Positions 37,415 through 45,871 of a stretch of DNA of 64,000 nt are shown in pieces. This DNA comes from Butyrivibrio sp. VCB2006 (GTDB lineage: Bacteria; Bacillota; Clostridia; Lachnospirales; Lachnospiraceae), in assembly GCF_000420945.1 (NCBI RefSeq), contig NZ_ATVX01000003.1:248001-312000 (forward strand), written 5' to 3'. The notes under the pieces were generated by a model that saw only the letters and a program-made list of their open reading frames with translations, was not told the origin of the DNA and searched no databases. Position numbers and translations under genes: made by a program. Numbering within the stretch: position 1 is the stretch's first letter; each line of letters begins with the position of its first letter.

Positions 37415-37999
37415 CATGCCTTGAATTGGGTGGCGAAGAGAAGAGAGTTGTTTTTTGATATCTTCGGCGTGGAGTGGTTTAAGAAGATATCCGCTCGCGC
37501 CAGTCTTCCATGCATCAAGAGCATAATCTGAATGACTTGTCAGGAAAATAATATTTACAAGTGGATTAAGTCTAAGGAACTGTTTGCACAGATCAAGACC
37601 ATTTTCGTTTCCAAGTTCAATATCCAGGAAAATTATACCTACATCGTTGCTTTCAACGTATGCAAGAGCTTCGGAAGGCTTTGTAAAGCCTGTGATATTG
37701 ACACCGGGGAGAGTTTCTTCAAGTACAGATATTGCTCCTTGTAAAAGAATTCGCTCATCATCCAGAACAATAATATCAGCCTGAGTATCAGAAGCATCTA
37801 GTGAATTGGTAAAAACTGATACGTCTACATTAAGAGCCTTGGCTATTCGAGACATGATGACAAGATCTGGGACTCTTCGGCCACTTTCCCAATTGGCCAC
37901 GCTACATCTACTTACGAAAGCCTTATCTGCAAGGTCTTGCTGAGATAATTGACTTTCTGTTCTAAGCTTTTTTATAAGTGCTCCAAAAGAATTGTCCAT
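37403..37999 (-). CDS. XRE-type HTH fused to a C-terminal receiver domain
   Basis: 198 residues with the domain order reversed from classical response regulators. Residues 1-62 are an XRE/Cro-like helix-turn-helix (LIKKLRTESQLSQQDLADKA, RCSVANWESGRRVPDLVI). Residues about 74-190 are a receiver domain with the acid pair (IIVLDDERIL), phospho-Asp in IIFLDIELGNENG, Thr/Ser in FLTSHSDYA and Lys in YLLKPLHAED. All key residues are kept, so it should be phosphorylated, most likely by the convergent 7TM kinase. DNA target unknown; the next gene on the other side encodes a secreted protein. Confidence 0.88.
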   Translation of the reverse strand: MDNSFGALIKKLRTESQLSQQDLADKAFVSRCSVANWESGRRVPDLVIMSRIAKALNVDVSVFTNSLDASDTQADIIVLDDERILLQGAISVLEETLPGVNITGFTKPSEALAYVESNDVGIIFLDIELGNENGLDLCKQFLRLNPLVNIIFLTSHSDYALDAWKTGASGYLLKPLHAEDIKKQLSSLRHPIQGMSFI

Positions 38000-38117
38000 G
38001 TAATTCCCTATCTATTTTCGAAAAATCATAGGTTACATCACTATAATATCACTAATTTTGTTTCAAAATAAAGCCATTCTTTCAAATAAAATTTCAGAAA
38101 AGCCTTTATTTATCAGT

Positions 38118-38256
38118 GTTTCACGACTGCTTAAGACTTTTTATCCCGTGTTTATAAAGGTATGGATTGTTTACAGGATGTGTCAGCCTGAAACTTTCAA
38201 AAGTTCAGTCGAGGGGACTAGAATGGACCTACCAAGAAAAAACGGGAACGTGAAAC
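38118..38256 (+). ncRNA. Candidate structured leader RNA
   Basis: In the long untranslated region before the secreted repeat protein, GTTTCACG (38118-38125) pairs perfectly with CGTGAAAC (38249-38256). Nested inside, CCCGT (38145-38149) pairs with ACGGG (38242-38246), and a hairpin forms from CTGAAACTT and AAGTTCAG (one bulged A). The SD (AAGGAGG) lies some 15 bases after the outer stem. No known riboswitch class is recognised. A possible -10 TATAAT sits at 38042-38047. Pairing is by eye only. Confidence 0.45.
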
Positions 38257-38279
38257 CCAAAGATAAGGAGGTCTTTATT

Positions 38280-39941
38280 ATGAAGGTGAATTATAGAACA
38301 TGGTTAGCTATGGTACTTAGTTTTGCACTTATGATTCAGGCACCGGTTGTTGCGTTCGCTGAGGGCGAAGAAGAAAATGGAAATCCTGGTTCTGAGCAAA
38401 ACGAAATTGAAAATGAAGGTGAAGGAGCTGAGACTGGCGATCAAACTGGTGAGGGCGGAAATACTGGAGAAAACAATCAGACTGGCGATAATCAGAACGA
38501 AGGAGGAAATCAGGACGCTCAATCTCCTGTAGATCCATTTACTACTGAGGCAGCATCTTCTGAAACCCAGCAGTCTTATAATAACAATGAGATTGGATAT
38601 GATGCTAAAAATAGTGGATTTAATGTTTACGGAATGTCCGGTTCTAATCAAATAAAAACAACTTATAGCAATGCTGGATATCAGACTTATGTAAATAGTA
38701 ATGAAAACCAGATTGGCGTAAATGGTTTCAAGTATAATAATGCATATACTGTAGATGGTGTTAATACCACTATATCTGCGACAGTAGAAGGTTCAGATGT
38801 ATTGATAAGATATGAAATCAATAATACTACTGGTGAAAGCAAAACTGTCAAAGTAGGATCTGCTGCAGATACAATGATTGGAACAAACGATAGTGCTCCA
38901 GTTGGATATTTAGCTGAGGGTACAGGAATATATATGAATCAGGGCGACCAGGGAGGAACATCCTTTGCATTATTGCCTTCATCAGAAGAAGATGCATTTA
39001 CTACTCTTTGGTATGGCTATTATGGACAAAGAAGAGATAATGTTTTTAATTCTCAGGAAAATACAGCTGAATATTCTGGTGATAGTGGAATGGCGTATTC
39101 CTGGACTATAACTGTTGATCCTGAGTCAACAGCGACAAGAACAGCAGTGTTCAGAATTGGCAACATTGTACTTAGACAGATTACATATGATGCTAATGAA
39201 GGAGAAGGAATTATTGCCGGAACTACAGTTATCGGAGGAACTCCACAGAATGTAGTTGTTAAAGTAAATGATGGCTCAATAACAAAAGATGGCTATGATT
39301 TTGCTGGATGGGGTACATCAGCAGATGCAGCTACTGCAACATATTTTGGCGGTGAAACAATTGATTTGGGTTCTAGCGTTAATGATATTAAGCTTTATGC
39401 TCTTTGGCAGCTTGTAAAAGCTACTAATCCTAATGTAACTATTGAAGAAGTTGTTCAGATGGTTCAGGCAGAAGCAGTTGTTGAAGAAGCAGTTCAGGAA
39501 GTTACGACTAACCCTACAATAAATGAGACACTTCAAACACTTGGAACAGAGGGTATTAATATTATTACAACTCAGACTGGTGACGCGCTTCCAACAAATG
39601 AGCTTGGGAATGCAGAGGCAGTAACAAGAACTATTTCTCTTGATATCACAAAGGTTACACCAGCACAGTATAGGGATGTTGTAACAACTACAGTTCAGAC
39701 TGTTCCAGTAAATGGTGTCGCTGTTATAGAAACAAATGATGTATCAATGCTTGATAATAATATTATAGAAGCTATGTCTTCTCGTCCTGACCTGGCAATC
39801 AATATAGTTTTCAGGCACGATGGAGTTAAGAAGAGAGTAGTTATCCCTCCAGGATACGATGTTAAATCTCTTCTGGATGAGAATGGATATTGTGGATTCC
39901 TTAGACTTGCAGCAATACTCGGATACACAATTCTTGAGTAA
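38280..39941 (+). CDS. Secreted protein with Listeria-Bacteroides (InlB B-type) repeat
   Basis: 553 residues from the ATG at 38280, which follows AAGGAGG and begins a clear signal peptide (MKVNYRTWLAMVLSFALMIQ, cleavage after AFA). Next come an acidic Glu/Gly/Asn/Gln linker (about 28-90), a beta-rich domain (about 95-295) and one Listeria-Bacteroides repeat (ITYDANEGEGII ... GYDFAGWGT ... LYALWQ, about 300-380). A Val/Thr/Glu-rich stretch and a compact C-terminal domain with PPGYDVKSLLDENGYCGFLR follow. No sortase motif or membrane anchor. Function unknown; an adhesin or matrix role is possible. The longer ORF from 38058 lies in the leader. Confidence 0.8.
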   Translation: MKVNYRTWLAMVLSFALMIQAPVVAFAEGEEENGNPGSEQNEIENEGEGAETGDQTGEGGNTGENNQTGDNQNEGGNQDAQSPVDPFTTEAASSETQQSYNNNEIGYDAKNSGFNVYGMSGSNQIKTTYSNAGYQTYVNSNENQIGVNGFKYNNAYTVDGVNTTISATVEGSDVLIRYEINNTTGESKTVKVGSAADTMIGTNDSAPVGYLAEGTGIYMNQGDQGGTSFALLPSSEEDAFTTLWYGYYGQRRDNVFNSQENTAEYSGDSGMAYSWTITVDPESTATRTAVFRIGNIVLRQITYDANEGEGIIAGTTVIGGTPQNVVVKVNDGSITKDGYDFAGWGTSADAATATYFGGETIDLGSSVNDIKLYALWQLVKATNPNVTIEEVVQMVQAEAVVEEAVQEVTTNPTINETLQTLGTEGINIITTQTGDALPTNELGNAEAVTRTISLDITKVTPAQYRDVVTTTVQTVPVNGVAVIETNDVSMLDNNIIEAMSSRPDLAINIVFRHDGVKKRVVIPPGYDVKSLLDENGYCGFLRLAAILGYTILE

Positions 39942-39981
39942 CAAGTACCATTTTCACAATGTTCATATATCCCTTCTTGGT

Positions 39982-40014
39982 AGCCGTCGCACTAATTAGT
40001 GCGGCGGCTTCTTT
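39982..40014 (+). terminator. Terminator after the secreted repeat protein
   Basis: AGCCGTCGCACTAA pairs with TTAGTGCGGCGGCT (one G-T pair), then TCTTTG. The T run is short but the stem is very strong. Confidence 0.8.
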
Positions 40015-40074
40015 GTACTATTTTATTTGCAGGAATGATATACTAAAGGCTATAAGATACGCGATGAGGTACGT

Positions 40075-40848
40075 ATGAGAGATATTAAGTGGATATATGA
40101 AGATGATGATATTTTGGTTTGTCATAAGCCGGCTGGAGTGGCCACAGAAGGGGCTAAAGCCTACAATATGGATGTGGTAAGTGCTGCCAGAAATTATTTA
40201 AACAGGCAAAATAGAGGAAAGACAGCGGATAGAAAGCCGCCTTATGTGGCAACAGTACATCGTTTGGATCAGCCTGTAGAGGGAGTTCTGATCCTTGCAA
40301 AGAATAAGAAAGCTGCTACCAGTCTGGCTTCGCAGATAAAAGATCGAGCTACAGATAAGTATTATTATGCACTTTGCAGGGGCTCGTTTGAGGAAAAAAA
40401 GGGACGACTTGAAAATCTCCTTGTTAGAAAAGAGGATGGCTTTGCTGCTGTAGTTACAGAAGAAGAGAGTAAAACTCTTAAGGATGGCGCCATTACTAGT
40501 GATAATGGAGAAAAAATTAGGATAATTGCCGGAGAAGTTAAGAAGGCGATTCTTGAGTATGAGGTTGTGGTGGAAAAGGAAGATGTGTCACTTCTCAAGG
40601 TTAAGCTTATGACTGGTAGATTCCATCAGATCAGAGTACAGATGGCGAACCTTGGTCATCCTATAATTGGAGATCAGAAGTATGGATCAGATGAATCTTT
40701 GGAATTAACTCAGAAAATGGGGGCAAAGGACGTTTGCCTTGTAAGCTTCAAATATGTTATCAAGCACCCATCTACACACAAGAGGATGGAATTTGAGATA
40801 ACTCCTGACAATCCTCAGATAAAAGAAATGCTTAATACTACTACATAA
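40075..40848 (+). CDS. RluA-family pseudouridine synthase
   Basis: 257 residues. Converts a uridine in rRNA or tRNA to pseudouridine. The start WIYEDDDILVCHKPAGV and catalytic motif VHRLDQPVEGVLILAKN (Asp of HRLD) are diagnostic; the usual TSG after HRLDxx is replaced by VEG. KYYYALCRG, GRFHQIRVQMANLGHPI and GDQKYG complete the fold. No S4 domain. The RNA target is not predictable. Confidence 0.92.
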   Translation: MRDIKWIYEDDDILVCHKPAGVATEGAKAYNMDVVSAARNYLNRQNRGKTADRKPPYVATVHRLDQPVEGVLILAKNKKAATSLASQIKDRATDKYYYALCRGSFEEKKGRLENLLVRKEDGFAAVVTEEESKTLKDGAITSDNGEKIRIIAGEVKKAILEYEVVVEKEDVSLLKVKLMTGRFHQIRVQMANLGHPIIGDQKYGSDESLELTQKMGAKDVCLVSFKYVIKHPSTHKRMEFEITPDNPQIKEMLNTTT

Positions 40849-40865
40849 CAAGGAACAAAGACTAA

Positions 40866-42314
40866 ATGCAGATTCTCTACACAATATATCTGATACTTAT
40901 ATGCACCGTTTTACCTATATATATGAAGGATGGCTATTATGAACTTGGTGAAGCTAAGGCTCTTGGCTACCTTGTTATGAGTGCTCCATTCGCAGCACTC
41001 ATGATTTATAATGTCATATTTTCGGCCAAATCACGAAAACCAGAAAAGGCAACTAGTATTTCTCTTACAGAGTTCTTTATGTATGGAACTGCATTTTCTA
41101 TGGCTATTTCACTTTTATTTTCTGTGGATAAAAAAGTTGCCTTTACAGGTTATGCCGGCTGGAGAAACGGATTTTTGATTTCTTTTATAGCGCTTGCAAT
41201 TGGTTTTGCTTTCAGTAAAAGCAGGTTCATTGTTAAGGACTGGCTTATTGTTCTTATATTAGTTTTTCCATTTTTTGAATTCGTTCTATCTATTCTTAAC
41301 AGATTCTCTATTTATCCAATTTTGTTTAATGGTCAGGGTAATTCATTCCTTGCCACAATCGGAAACATCAACTGGTATTGTGGATTTCTGTCTATATGGG
41401 TTCCGCTTGGCATTGGAATAATGTATCTGCAAAAGAAATTCTCGTGGAAATTTTGGGCGTGCGGAGTGTACGTGGTTACAGGCCTTGTAGCTCTTTTTCT
41501 TCAGGGAAGTAACGGCGGAAGCTTAATTCTTTTGGCAAGTTACTTGCTGCTCCTATGGTGGTCCTTAAGCAGTAGAGAGGGATTTTATAGATTTCTTATC
41601 CAGCTTTTTGTACTTGGCCTTTCAATGTTTATTGTCTATGTGACTCTGTGGTTTGCCTCAGGGTCATATAACTACGAGGGAAATCTATTGGTATCAATAT
41701 GCGAGGCCAATATCGGAATAATCCTCATGGCAGCAGCTTTTTTCATCTACAGAGTAAGCAGATTATTTGAAGAAATAAAAGTCCCTTTCAGAGAGAGACT
41801 TTATAAATCTATTGCGGGAGTAGGTATTGTTTTGCTTATCGGCGTAGGTTCTGTCTGGACTGTTCTTAGTTTTAGTGATGATTTTGGAAATGGCAGAGGA
41901 ATCATCTATCGCATGTGCTTGGATATTTATATGGGACTTCCGTCCTGGCAAAAGCTTGTGGGAATAGGTCAGGATTGCCTCTATCCCTATGCCATGGCAG
42001 ATGCAATATGGAGCAGCTCCTTTAGAAATGTATTTGGAGAACTGGCTCTTACCAACGCTCACTGCGAATTATTATCAGTTCTTATTGAAAGAGGACTATT
42101 GGGGGCTTTTCTTTATCTTGGACTTTTTGTTTCAGTGATACTGATGCTTTTCAGGGTAAAAGAAAAGGAGCCCAAAGCAGTATCTCTTGGACTCCCAATA
42201 ATTTCATATTTTGTCTTTAATCAGATTTCTTTTTCTCAGGTAATGTCTATGCCATACCTCTATATTCTGATAGGGATGGCTACCACCTTAAGTGAGATCG
42301 GGAATCGGAATTGA
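40866..42314 (+). CDS. O-antigen ligase-like (Wzy/WaaL type) membrane protein
   Basis: 482 residues with about twelve membrane helices. A long extracytoplasmic loop near residues 330-400 contains GNGRGIIYRMCLDIYMG and the segment ALTNAHCELLSVLIERGLLG, whose NAHxxxL/ERG pattern is typical of the O-antigen ligase/polymerase superfamily. Firmicute members may ligate or polymerise surface glycans; the substrate is unknown. It follows the pseudouridine synthase by 17 bp and may be co-transcribed. Its end overlaps the convergent gene by 27 bases. Confidence 0.85.
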   Translation: MQILYTIYLILICTVLPIYMKDGYYELGEAKALGYLVMSAPFAALMIYNVIFSAKSRKPEKATSISLTEFFMYGTAFSMAISLLFSVDKKVAFTGYAGWRNGFLISFIALAIGFAFSKSRFIVKDWLIVLILVFPFFEFVLSILNRFSIYPILFNGQGNSFLATIGNINWYCGFLSIWVPLGIGIMYLQKKFSWKFWACGVYVVTGLVALFLQGSNGGSLILLASYLLLLWWSLSSREGFYRFLIQLFVLGLSMFIVYVTLWFASGSYNYEGNLLVSICEANIGIILMAAAFFIYRVSRLFEEIKVPFRERLYKSIAGVGIVLLIGVGSVWTVLSFSDDFGNGRGIIYRMCLDIYMGLPSWQKLVGIGQDCLYPYAMADAIWSSSFRNVFGELALTNAHCELLSVLIERGLLGAFLYLGLFVSVILMLFRVKEKEPKAVSLGLPIISYFVFNQISFSQVMSMPYLYILIGMATTLSEIGNRN

Positions 42315-42773
42315 GTCATCCAAATCGTGGAAAAAGGTTCTGGTTTCCACGATTCCATAAAGGGCCTCTTTGTATTCCCAAAGAAACTTCTCATTAATAT
42401 TTTCTTTTCCATACATCATAACGCGGCCGGTGTAGGCATTAATGGTTGAAACATAACGCTTATCCTGGTCGAATTTCTTAAGGATTTCATCCTTTCTGCG
42501 TTTGTGGTGCTTGGCTGCAAATTTTCTGATATCAATCTGCAAATCTACAGGCAGAGGTTTTTCTCTTTCGTGAGCTGCGTGTAGATATTTGTCGTAAGTT
42601 TCTTCATCAATTTTCTCAAAATGATCCACAAACTCAAGACAACATGCACCATCTGGTAGTAATAGTCGTACTCTGTCTGCCCCATACACTTCTTCTACCT
42701 CGGCAACGACCTGGGGAACTAGTGGCTTGCCATTGTAGTCCAAAATGATAACTTTGTCACCTTTTTTATACAT
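42288..42773 (-). CDS. Conserved hypothetical protein with SH3/KOW-like start
   Basis: 161 residues, soluble, no family recognised. The N-terminus (MYKKGDKVIILDYNGKPLVP, then VAEVEEVYGADRVRLLLPDG) looks like an SH3-like or KOW-type beta barrel. The middle is basic (KHHKRRKDEILKKFDQDKRY). The C-terminus is acidic and proline-containing (HDLDDSIPIPDLT). A nucleic-acid-related role is only a guess. Its 3' end overlaps the convergent O-antigen-ligase-like gene by 27 bases. Confidence 0.7.
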   Translation of the reverse strand: MYKKGDKVIILDYNGKPLVPQVVAEVEEVYGADRVRLLLPDGACCLEFVDHFEKIDEETYDKYLHAAHEREKPLPVDLQIDIRKFAAKHHKRRKDEILKKFDQDKRYVSTINAYTGRVMMYGKENINEKFLWEYKEALYGIVETRTFFHDLDDSIPIPDLT

Positions 42774-42973
42774 GTGTTATCCTCCCCTATTGTTGATGTC
42801 TGGTGATTTATTAATTATACCATGAAACGTGCATTTCCCTTTGTTAATAAAATCTAAAATTGTCTTTTTGTAGAAAAAATTTTGGTTTTAAGTAATTTTT
42901 AGGTTGCCTATTTAGAATGACTTCAACAGAAAACAAAAAAACAGTTTTTGCTCTGAACGGAAGGAATAAAGAA

Positions 42974-43726
42974 ATGGCAGGATTTAAAGATGTTTTTGAA
43001 AGAATAGAAACGAAATTTCTGTTGGATGATATGCAGTACAAAGAGCTTATGAAGAGGCTGGAAAATATGGCAGCCGTCGACAGCTACGGAAAAACATCCA
43101 TCTTAAACATATATTTTGATACTCCCGATTATAAGCTGATCGAGAGGTCATTGGAAAAACCCGTGTATAAAGAAAAACTGAGACTGAGGACCTACGGCGT
43201 TGCAGAAGATGACACCAATGCTTTTATAGAGATTAAGAAAAAGTATAAAGGTGTTGTCTACAAGAGAAGAATATCAATGCCGTACAAAGAAGCAATGGAG
43301 TACCTTGTTGAAGGAAAAAGACCTGAAAAGACAAGTCAGATTTCAAATGAGATAGATTATTTCCTTGGGTACTACAAAGGTATAAGACCGGCAATGGCCA
43401 TATCCTATGACAGGATAGCAATGGCAGGGATCTATGATCCGGAGCTTAGGATCACTTTTGATACTAACATCAGATGGAGAACAGAAAAGCTCTCCTTAAA
43501 GGAAGGAAACACAGGAACTGAGATTTTACTTCCGGGCCAGCATCTTATGGAACTGAAAATAGCAGGAGCCATGTCGGTGGAGATGGCAAGAATTCTGGAC
43601 GAACTTAACATCAGGCAAACATCTTTTTCTAAGTATGGAAGAGGATATCAGGACTTATTGAGTCAGAATATAGAGAAGGCAAGAAAGGAACAATCCCAAA
43701 TTGCCACATTTCGAAGAGCAGTTTAA
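42974..43726 (+). CDS. VTC domain protein (polyphosphate polymerase-like)
   Basis: 250 residues from ATG 42974, chosen because AAGGA lies nine bases upstream and the family begins near FERIETKFLL; an ATG at 42917 adds 19 residues. The VTC tunnel fold is supported by alternating charged strands: SILNIYFDTPDYKLI, KEKLRLRTYG, AFIEIKKKYKGVVYKRRI, and LMELKIAG near the end. Eukaryotic VTC4 makes polyphosphate in this fold. Bacterial VTC proteins lie next to DUF4956 membrane proteins, as here. No CotH gene is present in this locus. Confidence 0.88.
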   Translation: MAGFKDVFERIETKFLLDDMQYKELMKRLENMAAVDSYGKTSILNIYFDTPDYKLIERSLEKPVYKEKLRLRTYGVAEDDTNAFIEIKKKYKGVVYKRRISMPYKEAMEYLVEGKRPEKTSQISNEIDYFLGYYKGIRPAMAISYDRIAMAGIYDPELRITFDTNIRWRTEKLSLKEGNTGTEILLPGQHLMELKIAGAMSVEMARILDELNIRQTSFSKYGRGYQDLLSQNIEKARKEQSQIATFRRAV

Positions 43727-43759
43727 GAACAATGTTTTTGAGGAAAAGGAGATAATACT

Positions 43760-44446
43760 ATGACAACAGATATGATTTTTGGAAGCATAATGGCAAGTGG
43801 CACAATTACAGGGGCAACATTCCTGATAGCCACACTTTGCTCTCTTGCAATCGGAATATTCATTGCGTTTATGTACACGATCAAGAATAACTATTCTAAG
43901 AGCTATATTGTGACGTTAGCTCTTTTGCCGGCAATAGTACAGGTGGTTATCATGCTTGTAAATGGTAATATTGGCGCAGGTGTTGCCGTTGCCGGAGCAT
44001 TCTCTCTTGTAAGATTCCGTAGTGCACCTGGAACTGGAAAAGAGATCACAAGCATTTTCCTTGCAATGGCAGTTGGTCTTGCAACAGGTATGGGATATAT
44101 CGGAATCGCTGCAATGTTCGCAGTAATAATCACACTGGCAAATCTTATTCTGTCCAATTGTGGATTTGGAGACAGCCTCGCAGAGGAGAAAACTCTTAAG
44201 ATAGCAGTTCCGGAGAGCCTTGATTTTGAAGGTATCTTTGATGACATATTTGAAAGATATACAGCAAAAGCCGAGCTTGAAGAAGTTAAGACTTCAGGCA
44301 TGGGTAGCATTTATAAGCTTACCTATAAGGTTGTTCTCAGACAGAAGGCCAGCACAAAGGCTATGATCGATGAGATGAGACAGAGAAATGGAAACCTTGA
44401 GATCAGCTGTTCAAGACCGGTTATGGTTAAGAGCGAGGAACTGTAA
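43760..44446 (+). CDS. DUF4956 membrane protein
   Basis: 228 residues. About four membrane helices (20-130) and a soluble C-terminal domain (about 145-228) with a ferredoxin-like alternation (KIAVPESLDFEGIFDDIFER). The motif GAFSLVRFRSAPGTGKEI is typical of DUF4956. It follows the VTC gene by 33 bp. I infer a joint membrane complex, possibly for polyphosphate synthesis or anchoring, but function is unproven. Confidence 0.9.
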   Translation: MTTDMIFGSIMASGTITGATFLIATLCSLAIGIFIAFMYTIKNNYSKSYIVTLALLPAIVQVVIMLVNGNIGAGVAVAGAFSLVRFRSAPGTGKEITSIFLAMAVGLATGMGYIGIAAMFAVIITLANLILSNCGFGDSLAEEKTLKIAVPESLDFEGIFDDIFERYTAKAELEEVKTSGMGSIYKLTYKVVLRQKASTKAMIDEMRQRNGNLEISCSRPVMVKSEEL

Positions 44447-44470
44447 TTTAAGCTTCACAAGGATGTAGAA

Positions 44471-44513
44471 AAAACCGTTATCAGATCCGAATTGTTGTCT
44501 GATAACGGTTTTT
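44471..44513. terminator. Bidirectional terminator between DUF4956 and the second kinase
   Basis: AAAACCGTTATCAGA pairs perfectly with TCTGATAACGGTTTT around a 12-nt loop and is followed by T. It serves both convergent operons. Confidence 0.92.
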
Positions 44514-44516
44514 GTT

Positions 44517-45836
44517 TTATTTCTGAGTTTTATTTTTGGGAAGCTGTTTCGGGAGCTTAACTATAAACCTGATAATCTTATCTCCGTCCCGTACTGCTTC
44601 TATGTTTCCGCCATGGGAAACGGCTATTGCACGGGCAACGGAAAGACCTATTCCATAGCCTCCGGTGTCACGGCTTCTGGAAGAATCTGCCCTATAGAAT
44701 CTGTCAAATAATCTGTCCAGATTTCCATCCGGAATACAGTCGTAGGTATTTGAAACCTCCAGGACTATATTTTTATCTTTTGACAAGATCACGTGAATGC
44801 TGCCCTTTTCTGAGGAATACTTAATAGCATTATCAAGTAGCAAAGATGCCAATTGATTCATGGAGTTCTTATCACCGGTAATGTGTATTCCATCTGTGAT
44901 ATCAACCTGGTAGTTCTTTCCTTTGGATTCGGCTACAGCTTGGAAAGAACTTGCGGTTTCTGCGATGGTCTGGCTTAGGTTAAAGTCTGAGAAAACGACA
45001 TTTATTCTCTCTTCATCCATTCTGGACAGGGTCAAAAGATTTTTTACCAGACTGTTCATCCTCTTGGTCTGATTGCGGATACTGCTTGTCCATTCATTTT
45101 TACCGGATTCAAGTTCCAAAACATCCACGTTTGCTGAGATGACAGCAAGGGGAGTTTTTAGCTCGTGACCAGCGTCTGTGATGAATCTCTTTTGCTTTTC
45201 AAGGGATTCCACAACAGGAGCCACAGCCTGACTTGAGAAAATGAATACCAGGATGAACATTGCAATAAGTGCCAATGCTCCAATTAGTAGTGACTGAGTT
45301 AACAGTTTAAATGCGTTGAATATAGAGGAACTTAGGTCAATGAATACGATAAAAGAGGATCCGTCATCTTTTGAGGCTTTTTTATAGCGGTAGGAGTGGT
45401 ACATCCCTTTGATTTTGGAGGAGGAGTATACCTTGGCCGCATAGTCCTTGGCGGAATCTTCGGAAACTGCTGCAATGTGAGACACATCTGTCTCTGTGAC
45501 ATTGCCCTGTGCATCGAATCTTACAACAAAGTATCTCGACTGGTAGGGCATTTCCGCAGATCGGATGTTGTTTAATCTGTTGAAATCAAAGGGTGAATCC
45601 GGACCAAAGCGCTCATTGGGTGGGATGAAATCTTCCTCGAAATCTTTTTTGAAAGCCTGTTCCCTCATACCGGGAAATTGTCCGTCGTTGGTGGTCAGAA
45701 TGGATAACAGGTTATCAGCATCCTGATACATACTATGAAGATTGACGACATTGATTATTCCGATCATTACAGCCAGTATCAGCAAAAGAGATAACATGGC
45801 GGTTATTACGAATTTTTTTCTGAGTTTTTTGACCAT
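44517..45836 (-). CDS. Sensor histidine kinase (second system)
   Basis: 439 residues. Helix at about 9-30, extracytoplasmic sensor (about 31-180), helix at about 185-205, HisKA with TDAGHELKTPLAVISANVDV (phospho-His) and HATPase_c (LLLDNAIKYSSEKG, DRFYRADSSRSRDTGGYGIG in part, SVARAIAVSHGG). No HAMP is obvious. The regulator gene lies 35 bp upstream on the same strand. The signal is unknown. Confidence 0.93.
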   Translation of the reverse strand: MVKKLRKKFVITAMLSLLLILAVMIGIINVVNLHSMYQDADNLLSILTTNDGQFPGMREQAFKKDFEEDFIPPNERFGPDSPFDFNRLNNIRSAEMPYQSRYFVVRFDAQGNVTETDVSHIAAVSEDSAKDYAAKVYSSSKIKGMYHSYRYKKASKDDGSSFIVFIDLSSSIFNAFKLLTQSLLIGALALIAMFILVFIFSSQAVAPVVESLEKQKRFITDAGHELKTPLAVISANVDVLELESGKNEWTSSIRNQTKRMNSLVKNLLTLSRMDEERINVVFSDFNLSQTIAETASSFQAVAESKGKNYQVDITDGIHITGDKNSMNQLASLLLDNAIKYSSEKGSIHVILSKDKNIVLEVSNTYDCIPDGNLDRLFDRFYRADSSRSRDTGGYGIGLSVARAIAVSHGGNIEAVRDGDKIIRFIVKLPKQLPKNKTQK

Positions 45837-45871
45837 TTTTATCCTCGCATTTGTTTAGAGAGAAGAAAGAA

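Noticed and set aside
38118-38256. Cyclic-di-GMP, TPP or cobalamin riboswitch
   Set aside because: None of the conserved loops of these classes (for example GCAAAGC, CTGAGA or GCCACTG) are present.
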